The notes: a model not told the origin generated them from the sequence alone. DNA of 64,000 nucleotides from an uncultured eubacterium 1-6 (GCA_903789595.1 CAIFEZ010000013.1:1-64000), one strand, 5' to 3'; shown: positions 7,870 through 18,497, counted from the stretch's first letter. Numbers and translations are program-made.

Positions 7870-9078
7870 ATGGAATCAGATCATGAGAATGTGAATGCGC
7901 AGGCGGATTATGAAGAGAGCAGAGCCTGCCCAGATTGTAAAAAGCCGGGGAGGAAGGCAGAGGCGGAATCCGGACGGCAGAAGACAGCTGCCAGGTTCCG
8001 CATGGAACAGAATCCGGAGATTCTGGGACAGATCCGGTATGTCGCGCGCGAGAGCGCGGAATATCCGGAGCAGCTGCGCAATTACCCGAGGATGCCGTCG
8101 GGTCTGTATGTAGCCGGAAATTTTCCGGATCCGGCACGGAAGACGGTGGCGATCGTGGGAGCCAGAATGTGCAGTCCGTACGGCAGGGCAGAGGCGATCC
8201 GTTTTGGCGAGGAGCTCGCCGCAGAGGGCGTGCAGATCATCAGCGGGATGGCATTCGGCGTGGATTCCTGGGCACTCCTTGGCGCCCTTCAGGCGGGCGG
8301 GAAGGGATTTGCGGTTCTGGGGTGCGGCGTCGATGTGTGTTATCCGAAGGAAAGCTACCATATATATAGAAGAATTATCCGTGAGGGAGGCGGGATCCTG
8401 TCTGAATTCGAGCCCGGGGACGGACCCGCGGCATGGCATTTTCCGATCCGCAACCGGATCATCAGTGCGCTTGCCGATGTGGTTCTCGTGGTGGAAGCAA
8501 AACTTCGGAGCGGTTCCCTGATCACTGCGGACTATGCGCTGTCTCAGGGAAAAACCATCTATGCGGTACCTGGCAGAAACCGGGATGAGCTGAGCCGGGG
8601 ATGCAACCGCCTGATCGCTCAGGGCGCCGGGATCGCCCGGGATCCGGAGTGCATACTGGAGGAACTGGGCATTCGTCCGGGCAGCAGAGAAGCCGGACAA
8701 GGGACTGGAACGGTGAAGAAAGCAGGAGAAAGAGCAGGAGGGAGAATAGAAGAAAAGAGGAAAGGGAAAGAGAAGGGGCCGGCCGGGCAGAATGAGGGAA
8801 GGGGAACAGGACAGGAAGCGGGATCAGTAACGGATTCTGACGGGCGGGAAATGACAGTGAAAGAGAAGGGGCAGTCTTCCGGAAAGTTCTCGGAGAAATA
8901 CGAGGGCGCGGAAGATTTCCAGAAGGTTTTCGGCAGGCTGTCCTACGATCCGCAGAGTCTGGATGTGCTGCAGGAGCGCACCGGCATGGAGCCTGCACAG
9001 CTCACGAGGGTATTGGTGCAGCTGACACTCTCCGGGTATGTACGGGAAGCTCCGGCAGGATTCTACAGCAGGAGCTGA
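7870..9078 (+). CDS. dprA: DNA-processing protein DprA
   Basis: A 402-residue DprA/Smf protein that loads RecA on incoming single-stranded DNA. The Rossmann core shows TVAIVGARMCSPYGR, SGMAFGVDSWALLGAL, GVDVCYPKES, the FPIRNRIISALADVVLVVEA motif and GSLITADYALSQGKTIYAVPG. A Lys/Arg/Glu/Gly-rich linker of roughly 75 residues (about 8690-8900) separates it from a C-terminal winged helix (YDPQSLDVLQERTGM to SGYVREAPAGFY). The ATG at 7870 follows GGGAGG by 6 nt. A GTG two codons earlier overlaps that site. Upstream comM stops at 7867. Confidence 0.93.
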   Translation: MESDHENVNAQADYEESRACPDCKKPGRKAEAESGRQKTAARFRMEQNPEILGQIRYVARESAEYPEQLRNYPRMPSGLYVAGNFPDPARKTVAIVGARMCSPYGRAEAIRFGEELAAEGVQIISGMAFGVDSWALLGALQAGGKGFAVLGCGVDVCYPKESYHIYRRIIREGGGILSEFEPGDGPAAWHFPIRNRIISALADVVLVVEAKLRSGSLITADYALSQGKTIYAVPGRNRDELSRGCNRLIAQGAGIARDPECILEELGIRPGSREAGQGTGTVKKAGERAGGRIEEKRKGKEKGPAGQNEGRGTGQEAGSVTDSDGREMTVKEKGQSSGKFSEKYEGAEDFQKVFGRLSYDPQSLDVLQERTGMEPAQLTRVLVQLTLSGYVREAPAGFYSRS

Positions 9079-9162
9079 AGCCCTTTTTGTAAAAACAGAA
9101 CAGGTCACTTCATATCAGTAACCAGAACAGGTGATTTGCACGCTAGGAAAGACAACTCGGGC

Positions 9163-9191
9163 TTGCGCGGTTAAATTATTTGAGTTATAGT
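9163..9191 (+). promoter_or_regulatory. Candidate sigma-A promoter for topA
   Basis: TTGCGC at 9163-9168, a 17-nt spacer, and TATAGT at 9186-9191. It lies about 50 nt before the topA ribosome binding site, so topA-codY may have its own promoter besides read-through from dprA. Confidence 0.5.
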
Positions 9192-9241
9192 GCTAAGCGT
9201 AGCGCTCATGATGCGCCGGCAATGCTTATGGAGGTGTTTAC

Positions 9242-11515
9242 GTGCCAAATTATCTAGTGATTGTAGAGTCACCGACGAAAGTCAAGACTGTCAAGAAATT
9301 TCTCGGGAAGAATTATAATGTCCTGGCATCGAACGGCCATGTCAGGGATTTGCCGAAAAGCAGTCTTGGCATTGACGTGGAGCATGACTTTGAACCGAAA
9401 TATATCACGATCCGGGGCAAGGGAGAGCTGGTTGCCTCTCTTCGCAAGGCGGCAGACAAGGCGGATAAGGTTTATCTTGCAACCGACCCTGATCGTGAAG
9501 GAGAAGCAATATCCTGGCATCTGTCAAAGGCACTTCGTCTGGACCCGAAGAAGATGCGCCGGATAACCTTTAATGAAATTACAAAAACAGCGGTAAAATC
9601 TTCCTTAAAGAATGCAAGGGATATCGACATGAATCTTGTGGATGAGCAGCAGGCGAGACGGTGTCTCGACCGCATGGTAGGATACGAGATCAGCCCGCTT
9701 CTCTGGAAGAAGATCAAACGGGGGCTTTCCGCCGGCCGCGTGCAGTCTGTCACGCTGCGGATCATTGCGGACCGTGAGGAGGAGATCAATGCGTTTATTC
9801 CGAGGGAGTACTGGACTCTGGATGCAGATTTCAAGGTGAACGGAGAGAAGAAGCCTCTGACCGCGCATTTTTACGGAGATCATCAGGGAAAGATCGAAAT
9901 ATCCTCCGAGGAACAGCTGCAGGGTATCCTGGACAGTCTGAAGGACGCGGATTATCAGGTCAGCGAGCTGAAGACTTCCGAGAGAAGCCGTAAGGCACCG
10001 CTGCCGTTTACAACGAGTACTCTCCAGCAGGAAGCCTCAAAGACTCTGAATATGTCCACTTACAAGACCATGCAGATCGCCCAGCAGCTGTACGAAGGAA
10101 TTGATCTGAAGAGGGGCGGTACCGTGGGATTGATTTCGTACCTGCGAACCGATTCCACGCGGATTTCAACCGAGGCGGATCAGGCTGCGAGAGAATATAT
10201 CCGTGAACAGTACGGGGAACAGTTCCTCTCGGACGGCAGCACCACCGAGAACAAGAACAAGCACGCGCAGGACGCACACGAGGCGATTCGCCCGACGGAC
10301 ATCACGAGAACGCCATCGTCTGTAAAGGAATTCCTTTCGCGCGATCAGTTCCGTCTCTATCAGCTGATCTGGCGGAGATTTGCTGCGAGCCGTATGGCTT
10401 CGGCCCGCTATGAGACAAACACGGTGAAAATCACCGGCGGTAAGTATGTATTTCACGCGTCATCCTCCCGGATCAAATTCGCCGGATTTATGACGGTATA
10501 TACACAGGACGATGATAAGAAGCTTGAGAACGATCATCTGAGCGGCATTACGAAGGAGAGCAGGCTGGAACTGATCCGTTTCGACAGAGAACAGCACTTT
10601 ACTCAGCCTCCGGCGCACTATACCGAGGCTTCTCTTGTCAAGACGCTGGAGGAGCTTGGAATCGGGCGTCCGAGCACCTATGCCCCGACTATCACTACCA
10701 TCATCACACGCCACTACGTGACCCGTGAGAAGAAAAATCTCTATATCACGGAACTCGGAACGGCCGTAAACGATATGATGAAGGAGGCGTTCCCGAGTAT
10801 CGTCAATGTGGATTTTACCGCCAATATGGAGCAGCTCCTGGATGCAATCGGCGACGGTACGATTGAGTGGAAGACCGTTGTGCGCAACTTCTGGCCGGAT
10901 CTGGATGCTGCTGTGCAGAAGGCGGACAAGGAGCTGGAGAAGGTAAAGATTGAGGACGAGGTGACTGACGTCATCTGCGAGAACTGCGGACGCCACATGG
11001 TAATCAAGTACGGCCCTCACGGGAAGTTTCTCGCATGCCCGGGATTCCCGGAATGCCGAAATACGAAGCCTTATCTGGAGAAGATCGGCGTGAAGTGCCC
11101 GAAATGCGGAGGAGAGGTACTCCTGAAAAAGACCAGAAAGGGACGCATTTATTACGGCTGCGAGCATAACCCGGACTGCGATTTCATGACCTGGCAGAAG
11201 CCGTCGAACATCCGGTGCCCGAAATGCGGAGGTTATATGCTCGAAAAGGGAAGCCGGCTGGTGTGTGCGGACAAAGAGTGCGGATATGTTATGCCGAAAC
11301 CGAAGATGGAAGACGCCCATGATGTAAAAAAAACCGGAACAGTGAATCCGGAAACGGCCGCACCGGATGCAAAGGCCGGAACGGTGAGCCTGGAAACGGC
11401 CGCATCGGATGCAAAGGCCGGAACAGTGAGCCCGGAAACGGCCGCACCGGAAGTAAAAACCGGAGCAAAACGTCCGGAAACGGCTGTGTCCGGTACGGAA
11501 ACAACGGAAAGATAA
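9242..11515 (+). CDS. topA: DNA topoisomerase I
   Basis: A 757-residue type IA topoisomerase relaxing negative supercoils. It begins LVIVESPTKVKTVKKFLG (Toprim), has TDPDREGEAISWHL, the active-site region GLISYLRTDSTRIS (catalytic Tyr), and the RPSTYAPTI motif. Three four-cysteine zinc modules follow: CENCG to CPGFPEC, CPKCGGEV to CEHNPDC, and CPKCGGYM to CADKEC. The tail after about residue 695 is made of 14-residue repeats of the TVxPETAAPDAK type, not expected in the family. GTG start with GGAGGT upstream. Confidence 0.96.
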   Translation: MPNYLVIVESPTKVKTVKKFLGKNYNVLASNGHVRDLPKSSLGIDVEHDFEPKYITIRGKGELVASLRKAADKADKVYLATDPDREGEAISWHLSKALRLDPKKMRRITFNEITKTAVKSSLKNARDIDMNLVDEQQARRCLDRMVGYEISPLLWKKIKRGLSAGRVQSVTLRIIADREEEINAFIPREYWTLDADFKVNGEKKPLTAHFYGDHQGKIEISSEEQLQGILDSLKDADYQVSELKTSERSRKAPLPFTTSTLQQEASKTLNMSTYKTMQIAQQLYEGIDLKRGGTVGLISYLRTDSTRISTEADQAAREYIREQYGEQFLSDGSTTENKNKHAQDAHEAIRPTDITRTPSSVKEFLSRDQFRLYQLIWRRFAASRMASARYETNTVKITGGKYVFHASSSRIKFAGFMTVYTQDDDKKLENDHLSGITKESRLELIRFDREQHFTQPPAHYTEASLVKTLEELGIGRPSTYAPTITTIITRHYVTREKKNLYITELGTAVNDMMKEAFPSIVNVDFTANMEQLLDAIGDGTIEWKTVVRNFWPDLDAAVQKADKELEKVKIEDEVTDVICENCGRHMVIKYGPHGKFLACPGFPECRNTKPYLEKIGVKCPKCGGEVLLKKTRKGRIYYGCEHNPDCDFMTWQKPSNIRCPKCGGYMLEKGSRLVCADKECGYVMPKPKMEDAHDVKKTGTVNPETAAPDAKAGTVSLETAASDAKAGTVSPETAAPEVKTGAKRPETAVSGTETTER
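11334..11500 (+). repeat. 42-bp coding minisatellite in the topA tail
   Basis: About four in-frame 42-nt units, each encoding a variant of GTVSPETAAPDAKA, form the last 55 or so codons of topA. Units 2 and 3 are the most alike. The repeats add an Ala/Pro/Lys-rich disordered tail. Confidence 0.8.
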
Positions 11516-11554
11516 GCGGCGAACAGCCGATTTTCTGTGAGAGACCGCGAGATG

Positions 11555-11621
11555 CTGCCCTCCTGCAAATGGATTCTGACATACATTGTCAGATATCTTT
11601 GCAGAAAGGGCAGATTTTTTT
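11555..11621 (+). terminator. Intrinsic terminator after topA
   Basis: CTGCCCTCCTGCAAA at 11555-11569 pairs with TTTGCAG and AGGGCAG at 11598-11613, with an inner CTGAC/GTCAG hairpin, and runs into eight Ts. Confidence 0.8.
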
Positions 11622-11656
11622 AACCGTTTTCGTAATCTTTTTCGTAAGAAGTTTCG

Positions 11657-11673
11657 TTGATTTCGGAAATCAA
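11657..11673. promoter_or_regulatory. 17-bp perfect palindrome upstream of codY
   Basis: TTGATTTC-G-GAAATCAA is a perfect inverted repeat with one central base, in the AT-rich 370-bp leader of codY. Odd-length palindromes of this kind are typical of dimeric repressor operators. The binding protein is unknown. A partial CodY-box-like AATTTTC half site lies at 11743-11749. Confidence 0.4.
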
Positions 11674-11838
11674 ATCTGAGTTTCGATGAATAAAGGTTGA
11701 TATTTCAAGAAGCAGACTTGGTGTTTTAGTACATGTTTCGTAAATTTTCAAAATGCATTCTTGTGAATCCATACAAAAATAGTCGAACATTTCGACAAAA
11801 TATATGCGTTATTATTGATTTCAGAAAAAAGCTGTGTT

Positions 11839-11860
11839 ACTATTCATCTAGTTGAATAGT
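11839..11860. promoter_or_regulatory. Second inverted repeat upstream of codY
   Basis: ACTATTCA at 11839-11846 is the exact reverse complement of TGAATAGT at 11853-11860, with a 6-nt spacer. It is about 135 nt before the codY start, in the region expected to hold the promoter, so it may be an operator. A leader hairpin is an alternative. Confidence 0.4.
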
Positions 11861-11994
11861 AGATTCTATTTATATGTTCAAATTTATTTTAATTTTATCC
11901 TGACGAAACAACATCACCTGAACCATTTGTGTCCGGACCCTATATGTTGTCGAGATTGGAACGAAGAATTCTCAGAGGACGAAAGGAGATTGTA

Positions 11995-12801
11995 ATGAGC
12001 GTACAGCTGCTTGACAAAACAAGGAAGATCAACAAACTGCTTCACAACAACAATTCAACGAAGGTTGTCTTTAATGACATCTGCGATGTGCTGGTGGACT
12101 GCCTTCAGTCGAATATTCTCGTTATCAGCCGGAAGGGAAAGGTGCTCGGGGTTTCAACGTGCAGCGGCGTCGATGAGATCAGCGAGCTGATTACTGATGA
12201 GGTCGGAACCCATGTGGACCCGCTGTTGAATGATCGTTTTCTGAATGTTCTCTCTACTCAGGAAAACGTGAATTTGAACACCCTCGGATTTGAGGGAGAA
12301 AAGTATGAGGATTATACCGCAATCATCAATCCGATCGAGATCGCCGGAGAGAGACTCGGAACGGTGTTCATGTATCGTTTCAAACCTCAGTATGATATCG
12401 ACGATATCATTGTCAGTGAGTATGGCACCACAGTCGTCGGACTTGAGATGATGCGCTCCGTTAACGAGGAGAACGTGGAAGAGAACCGTAAGATCCAGGT
12501 AGTGAAGTCGGCGTTCAGCACATTGTCCTTCTCGGAACTGGAGGTGATTATCCATATTTTTGACGAACTGGACGGCACAGAGGGCATCCTTGTGGCAAGC
12601 AAGATCGCAGACCGTGTCGGAATTACAAGATCCGTTATCGTCAATGCACTGCGCAAATTCGAGAGCGCCGGCGTGATCGAATCCAGATCCAGCGGTATGA
12701 AGGGCACTTATATCAAGGTGCTGAACGATTACATCTTCGACGAACTTGCGGAAATCAAGGAGAAGAGATCGCAGGAAAATGCAAAGAAAGCGAAGGCCTG
12801 A
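11995..12801 (+). CDS. codY: GTP-sensing transcriptional pleiotropic repressor CodY
   Basis: A 268-residue CodY protein. It has an N-terminal GAF domain (MSVQLLDKTRKINKLLHN through the isoleucine-binding region) and a C-terminal winged helix with the recognition stretch ASKIADRVGITRSVIVNALRKFESAGVIESRSSGMKGTYIKVLN. CodY senses branched-chain amino acids and GTP and represses nutrient-scavenging genes. The start at 11995 has AAAGGAG 6 nt upstream. The frame is open 22 codons further but without family similarity. Placement after topA is common in Clostridia, unlike the codV-hslVU context of Bacillus. Confidence 0.96.
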   Translation: MSVQLLDKTRKINKLLHNNNSTKVVFNDICDVLVDCLQSNILVISRKGKVLGVSTCSGVDEISELITDEVGTHVDPLLNDRFLNVLSTQENVNLNTLGFEGEKYEDYTAIINPIEIAGERLGTVFMYRFKPQYDIDDIIVSEYGTTVVGLEMMRSVNEENVEENRKIQVVKSAFSTLSFSELEVIIHIFDELDGTEGILVASKIADRVGITRSVIVNALRKFESAGVIESRSSGMKGTYIKVLNDYIFDELAEIKEKRSQENAKKAKA

Positions 12802-12820
12802 CCGTAAAAACAACTCTTGG

Positions 12821-12878
12821 AAAGCGCATCCGGTCTCTTCCAAACGCGAATCGTGCGGAAGAGGCCGGATGCGCTTTT
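12821..12878 (+). terminator. Terminator of codY
   Basis: AAAGCGCATCCGG plus CTCTTCC pairs with GGAAGAG plus CCGGATGCGCTTTT around a loop of about 15 nt. The stem is long and nearly perfect, and a T-run follows. Confidence 0.88.
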
Positions 12879-13038
12879 AAAGTCAACAGGTATGGGGACA
12901 AAACGCGAAGGCGCATGAACGAGGCCGGCTGCGGAAGATTCAAAATTAAAATCCTTACAAAAACAGTAATTAAGAGAGAAAAATTGAGAATATAGAAGAA
13001 TTCGCGAGTAATATCGAGATACACTCGAAGAAATCGGG

Positions 13039-13068
13039 TTTGCGAAATAAGGGTTTTGAAACTATTAT
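13039..13068 (+). promoter_or_regulatory. Candidate promoter of groESL
   Basis: TTTGCG at 13039-13044, an 18-nt spacer, and TATTAT at 13063-13068, just upstream of the CIRCE operator. The -35 box is weak. Confidence 0.4.
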
Positions 13069-13080
13069 AGTTATCGTTGA

Positions 13081-13107
13081 GTAGCACTCAAACGTAATGA
13101 GTGCTAA
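13081..13107 (+). promoter_or_regulatory. CIRCE element (HrcA operator)
   Basis: TAGCACTC at 13082-13089, a 9-nt spacer, and GAGTGCTAA at 13099-13107 match the CIRCE consensus TTAGCACTC-N9-GAGTGCTAA except for the first base. It lies between the promoter and groES, the classical position for HrcA repression. No hrcA gene is in the window. Confidence 0.93.
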
Positions 13108-13159
13108 TAAACATAAGACATGGTGAAAGAATGAAATCCGTATAAGGAGGCTGAAGATT

Positions 13160-13435
13160 ATGAAATTAGTTCCACTTGGCGACAGAGTTGTATTGAAACA
13201 GGTTGAGGCAGAGGAGAAGACGAAATCCGGTATTATCCTTACATCAGCAGCGCAGGAGAAGCCGCAGGAGGCAACTGTAATCGCGGTAGGACCGGGAACA
13301 GACAAGGTAAAGATGGAAGTAAAGCCGGGCGACAAGGTAATTTTTGCTCAGTATGCAGGAACTCATTTCAAGGCTGACGACGAGGAATATATCGTATCAA
13401 AGCAGGAAGATATTCTCGCGATTATCGAGGACTGA
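13160..13435 (+). CDS. groES: Co-chaperonin GroES
   Basis: A 91-residue Cpn10 with the family pattern LVPLGDRVVLKQVEAEEKTKSGIILTSAAQEKPQEATVIAVGPG. The mobile loop (about residues 18-30) ends in the hydrophobic IIL tripeptide that contacts GroEL. It caps the GroEL chamber. AAGGAGG precedes the ATG. First gene of the CIRCE-controlled groES-groEL operon, 128 nt ahead of groEL. Confidence 0.97.
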   Translation: MKLVPLGDRVVLKQVEAEEKTKSGIILTSAAQEKPQEATVIAVGPGTDKVKMEVKPGDKVIFAQYAGTHFKADDEEYIVSKQEDILAIIED

Positions 13436-13482
13436 TACGAAATCTGGTTTGAAAATAGATAGAGAAAAGCAACGATATTTGA

Positions 13483-15189
<1,707 letters not shown>

Positions 15190-15209
15190 TCCGGCTCCCC
15201 GGCATGTGA

Positions 15210-15307
15210 ACGAGATAAAACACGCTGCGCGAGTTTTATCTCGCTATCGTGACGCTAGCCGCACACGAATACTTCGCATTCGGCTGCGGCGAGCTGTTCG
15301 CGTAAAT
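15210..15307. repeat. 98-bp hairpin repeat B, copy B1
   Basis: ACGAGATAAAAC then GCGCGAGTTTTATCTCG forms a strong hairpin, followed by a second structured part (CTATCGTGACGC, CACACGAATACTTCGCATTCGG) and the right end CTGTTCGCGTAAAT. Copies of identical length lie at 18319-18416 and 19682-19779. This copy follows groEL. Confidence 0.85.
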
Positions 15308-15396
15308 CACGCAAGCCTTCGGGATACGTCCCGGAGGCTTATCCCGATTTCATTACATCCGGCCGCGTTATTGCCGGGTGCTTTGCGCAATTTATA

Positions 15397-15445
15397 AAAA
15401 ATGCCGCTGCATATTTCGTATGAACGAAGGTGCAGCGGCATTTTT
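15397..15445. terminator. Bidirectional terminator between groEL and the PucR-type gene
   Basis: AAAAATGCCGCTGCA at 15397-15411 is the exact reverse complement of TGCAGCGGCATTTTT at 15431-15445, giving A/T runs on both strands between convergent genes. Confidence 0.88.
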
Positions 15446-15501
15446 CTGCGAACAGCGAGGATCATCCGGCCACAGCGCGGCCGAGTGGGACGTGAGCCGG
15501 G

Positions 15502-16566
15502 TTATTTTTGCGTGTTCTTCAGATAATTATTGACCATCATAGCGATCTTGAAGGTCATGGCCTCATCAAACCGGCGGATATCGAGGCCGGTCGTCTTCTG
15601 GAGCTTTTCAATGCGGTACACAAGAGTGTTCCGGTGAATGTAGAGCTGACGCGCAGTCTCGGAAATGTTCAGGTTGTTGTCAAAGAACTGACGGATCGTC
15701 GTAAGAGTTTCTTCGTCGAGCTCCGCGAATACATCGTGATCAAAGGTTTCACGAAGAAACAGCTCACAGAGAGAATGCGGAAGCTGGAAGATGAGCCGTC
15801 CGATGCCGAGCTTGCCATAGGAAATTACATGAAGGTCCGGGTAAAAGATACGTCCGACTTCGATGGCAAGCTGCGCTTCCTTGTAGGACTGAGACAGGTG
15901 GTCGAGCAGGTTGGTGGGAAGTCCGTAGGCTACCCGTACCTGAATCATCGCTTCCGCGTTCAGCATGTCAGAGAGCGTATGAGCGGTCTTTGCTGCATCC
16001 TCCGGACCGGAGATTTCGGAAACGACGGCGATATGGGACGCATCGACAATTGTAAGGAATTCGTTGCCGGTGGCGGCATACATGGCCTTCAGCGTCTGAA
16101 GGGCCAGATCCGTATCCTTCTCATCGGTTTCGGTCAGATATACGATGCGGTTCACGTCTTCGCGGATTTTCAGCTTCTTCGCCTCGGAATGAATGTCCGG
16201 AGCGAGCAGATTGTCCAGAAGGACATTCTGTATGAAGTGATTTCTGTCCATCCGCTCATGAGAAAGAGAGAGCAGGTTCTGGAGCTCGCTGACCGCGATT
16301 CTGCCTGTGATTTCCGGGTTCTGTCCGCCGGCTGCGGCAAGGTAGTACACGGGCATGTCGTCGTCATAAACCTTCAGGTAGGTGGTGCTGCCGATCGTCA
16401 TGCTGTCAGCAGCTGAGCGGATCAGCTCGCGGACGGAATTGTCCTCTTCGTCTGTGCCTGTGTCTCTGGTGATTCTGCTTCCGTTTTTTCCATACAGAGT
16501 CAGCACGGTTCCGGTAATATCCTGAAGCTGCTGTATGGCTTTGGTTAAAATTCTGCTGTTAATCAT
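15502..16566 (-). CDS. PucR/CdaR-type helix-turn-helix regulator (sugar diacid type)
   Basis: A 354-residue regulator with an N-terminal sensor region (INSRILTKAIQQLQDITGTVLTLYGKNGSRITRD resembles the putative sugar-diacid recognition domain). A GGDEF-like CdaR middle domain follows, then a C-terminal PucR helix-turn-helix (FFDNNLNISETARQLYIHRNTLVYRIEKLQKTTGLDI). Such proteins usually activate catabolic operons. Its ligand cannot be read from sequence. It follows the msmX-like gene on the same strand by 367 nt, but a terminator intervenes, so it is probably transcribed separately. Confidence 0.85.
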   Translation of the reverse strand: MINSRILTKAIQQLQDITGTVLTLYGKNGSRITRDTGTDEEDNSVRELIRSAADSMTIGSTTYLKVYDDDMPVYYLAAAGGQNPEITGRIAVSELQNLLSLSHERMDRNHFIQNVLLDNLLAPDIHSEAKKLKIREDVNRIVYLTETDEKDTDLALQTLKAMYAATGNEFLTIVDASHIAVVSEISGPEDAAKTAHTLSDMLNAEAMIQVRVAYGLPTNLLDHLSQSYKEAQLAIEVGRIFYPDLHVISYGKLGIGRLIFQLPHSLCELFLRETFDHDVFAELDEETLTTIRQFFDNNLNISETARQLYIHRNTLVYRIEKLQKTTGLDIRRFDEAMTFKIAMMVNNYLKNTQK

Positions 16567-16730
16567 AAAGACCCCTTCTTAATGATATTGTTCGTCACGA
16601 TGCCGCTTATCGCAGTGATGGCATTCATTGCCGCCGGTTTCGCGCCGCACACCCCCGTGAACCGCAGATCCTCGGGATTGGGGCGCTGATTCGCTACATT
16701 TATTTTAGAATAATAATATTCCTGAATCAA

Positions 16731-16859
16731 GCGCCTTCGTCAAACAGTTTTCGCTATCCGATTCATGAAGAATTCACGGATAAAACTTTAAACAGCCAGT
16801 AATGATCCGGCAAAGGGACTGAAAAAGCTTTGCCGCTTTTGTGGCGCATGAACAGTAAC
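16731..16859. repeat. Repeat A, truncated copy A4 (right half)
   Basis: From GCGCCTTCGTCAAACAG through GGATAAAACTTTAAACAGCC to the end ATGAACAGTAAC, this matches the right half of A1. The left half is replaced by unrelated AT-rich sequence. It lies upstream of the PucR-type gene and may have cost or changed its promoter region. Confidence 0.75.
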
Positions 16860-16863
16860 AAAA

Positions 16864-16905
16864 GCAGAGCACCCCGCAGAAAAGAATCTGCGGGGTGCTC
16901 TGCTG
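16864..16905 (-). terminator. Terminator of the msmX-like gene
   Basis: Arms AGCAGAGCACCCCGCAGA (16864-16881) and TCTGCGGGGTGCTCTGCT (16888-16905) are perfect reverse complements with a 6-nt loop. On the minus strand the hairpin is followed by TTTTGTT. Confidence 0.9.
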
Positions 16906-16933
16906 CGAGAGGCATGTTCAGAAGATATGAAAA

Positions 16934-18046
16934 TCAGTGAACGATAGCGAGCTCGGTCTCTTTGTCGAATACATGGAGCTTCTCCATATCGATTGCGAAT
17001 TTAACCTCGGAACCTGTTCTTGCAGGTGTCTTCGGATTTACACGCGCGGTCATTGCCGTGTTGTCATAGTCGAAGTAGAGGAATACTTCAGCACCGAGAA
17101 GCTCGTACACGTTGATCTTTGCGGAGAATACCTCGCCCGGGTTCTTGGCGATGACTTCCGGATCGTCTGACAGATGCTCGGGACGAATACCTGCGACAAC
17201 GGTCTTGCCTACATAGCCTTTCTCCTTCAGAACCTTGCCCTTTCTCTCCGGAAGGGTAAATCTCTGACCTGCGAAATTCAGCTGAATGGCTCCTGCCTTC
17301 TCCTCGACAACAGCATCAAGGAAGTTCATCTGCGGAGAGCCGATGAATCCCGCTACGAACAGATTGCACGGCTCATCGTAGAGAACCTGAGGTGTATCAA
17401 CCTGCTGTACAACACCCTCCTTCATAACAACGATTCTGGTACCGAGGGTCATAGCCTCTGTCTGGTCATGAGTTACATAGATAATGGTTGCACCCAGTCT
17501 GTCGTGCAGCTTTGCGATCTCGGTTCTCATCTGAACACGGAGCTTTGCGTCCAGGTTGGAAAGCGGCTCGTCCATCAGGAAGACACGGGGATTACGAACG
17601 ATGGCACGTCCCATGGCAACACGCTGTCTCTGACCGCCGGAAAGAGCCTTCGGTTTGCGGTCGAGCAGATGCTCAAGGTCAAGGATCTTGGCTGCGTCTC
17701 TTACCTTCTTGTCGATCTCTTCCTTCGGAACCTTGCGAAGCTTCAGACCGAATGCCATGTTGTCATAAACGGTCATATGCGGATACAGAGCGTAGTTCTG
17801 GAAAACCATGGCGATATCACGGTCCTTCGGATCTACATCGTTCATAACCTTGTCGCCGATTTTCAGTGTGCCGGAGGTGATATCCTCAAGGCCGGCGATC
17901 ATACGAAGCGTGGTGGATTTTCCGCATCCGGAAGGTCCTACGAAAATGATGAACTCTTTGTCTGCGATATCAAGATTGAAGTCCTTAACAGCTTCAAAGC
18001 CGTTCGGATATTTCTTGCCAATGTGCTCCAGGCTCAAACTAGACAT
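16934..18046 (-). CDS. msmX: Sugar ABC transporter ATP-binding protein (MsmX/UgpC type)
   Basis: A 370-residue ATPase of the CUT1 carbohydrate-uptake class. It has Walker A GPSGCGKSTTLRMIAGLE, the Q-loop VFQNYALYPHM, signature LSGGQRQRVAMGRAIVRNP, Walker B VFLMDEPLSNLDAKLR and the H-loop YVTHDQTEAMT. A C-terminal TOBE-like regulatory domain begins near residue 245. No permease or binding-protein gene is adjacent. In Bacillus the orphan MsmX serves many sugar importers, a likely role here. A TATACT-type -10 (plus coordinates 18181-18186) lies upstream, without a convincing -35. Confidence 0.93.
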   Translation of the reverse strand: MSSLSLEHIGKKYPNGFEAVKDFNLDIADKEFIIFVGPSGCGKSTTLRMIAGLEDITSGTLKIGDKVMNDVDPKDRDIAMVFQNYALYPHMTVYDNMAFGLKLRKVPKEEIDKKVRDAAKILDLEHLLDRKPKALSGGQRQRVAMGRAIVRNPRVFLMDEPLSNLDAKLRVQMRTEIAKLHDRLGATIIYVTHDQTEAMTLGTRIVVMKEGVVQQVDTPQVLYDEPCNLFVAGFIGSPQMNFLDAVVEEKAGAIQLNFAGQRFTLPERKGKVLKEKGYVGKTVVAGIRPEHLSDDPEVIAKNPGEVFSAKINVYELLGAEVFLYFDYDNTAMTARVNPKTPARTGSEVKFAIDMEKLHVFDKETELAIVH

Positions 18047-18318
18047 GATTCTGTCCTCCTAAAAATTTAAAATTAATCCTTAAAATCCCTGAAAAGGAAA
18101 CCTGTCATTCTCCGGGGTCGCAACGGCTACGGAGGTTTAAAGAAACAATGAAATGTGAACTGTTTTTGTCTACGATCAGTAGTATACGTGAAAAGACTTC
18201 TTTTTGCTACGGTATTGTCACCAATTATTCGAGTCGGCTTTCGTCGTATTGGGTATTGAATTGACGAAAGCTTCGTCAGAGTGACGGGAATACCGGACTT
18301 TTCTTGTGCAATCTATCA

Positions 18319-18416
18319 ACGAGATAAAACGCGCTTCGCGGGTTTTATCTCGCTATCGCGACGCTCGCCCCAGACGAATACTTTGCATTCGGCTGTGGCT
18401 CGCTGTTCGCGTAAAT
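18319..18416. repeat. 98-bp hairpin repeat B, copy B2
   Basis: Same start (ACGAGATAAAACGCGC) and end (CTGTTCGCGTAAAT) as B1 and B3. It lies in the divergent region between msmX and the SGNH gene, followed 15 bp later by a minimal A-type repeat. Confidence 0.87.
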
Positions 18417-18431
18417 AAAAGACCAACGGGG

Positions 18432-18497
18432 TTACTGTTCGCGGTATATCTGAAAGGCAGAGAAATCGTTGCCTTGTCAGTTGTGCGTGAACAGTAA
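18432..18497. repeat. Minimal repeat A (ends only), 66 bp
   Basis: TTACTGTTCGCG at the left and CGTGAACAGTAA at the right are inverted ends. The interior TATCTGAAAGGCAG, GAAATC and TTGCCTTGTCAG equals the two outer ends of the 245-bp A element joined without its central 180 bp or so. Confidence 0.75.

Noticed and set aside
15502-16566. Calling the PucR-type gene cdaR in the c-di-AMP sense
   Set aside because: The name cdaR is shared by two unrelated families; only the YbbR-domain gene at 58241 belongs with cdaA.
18432-18497. Independent small RNA gene
   Set aside because: The hairpin-forming segment is explained as the joined ends of repeat A; no separate promoter or terminator was found.
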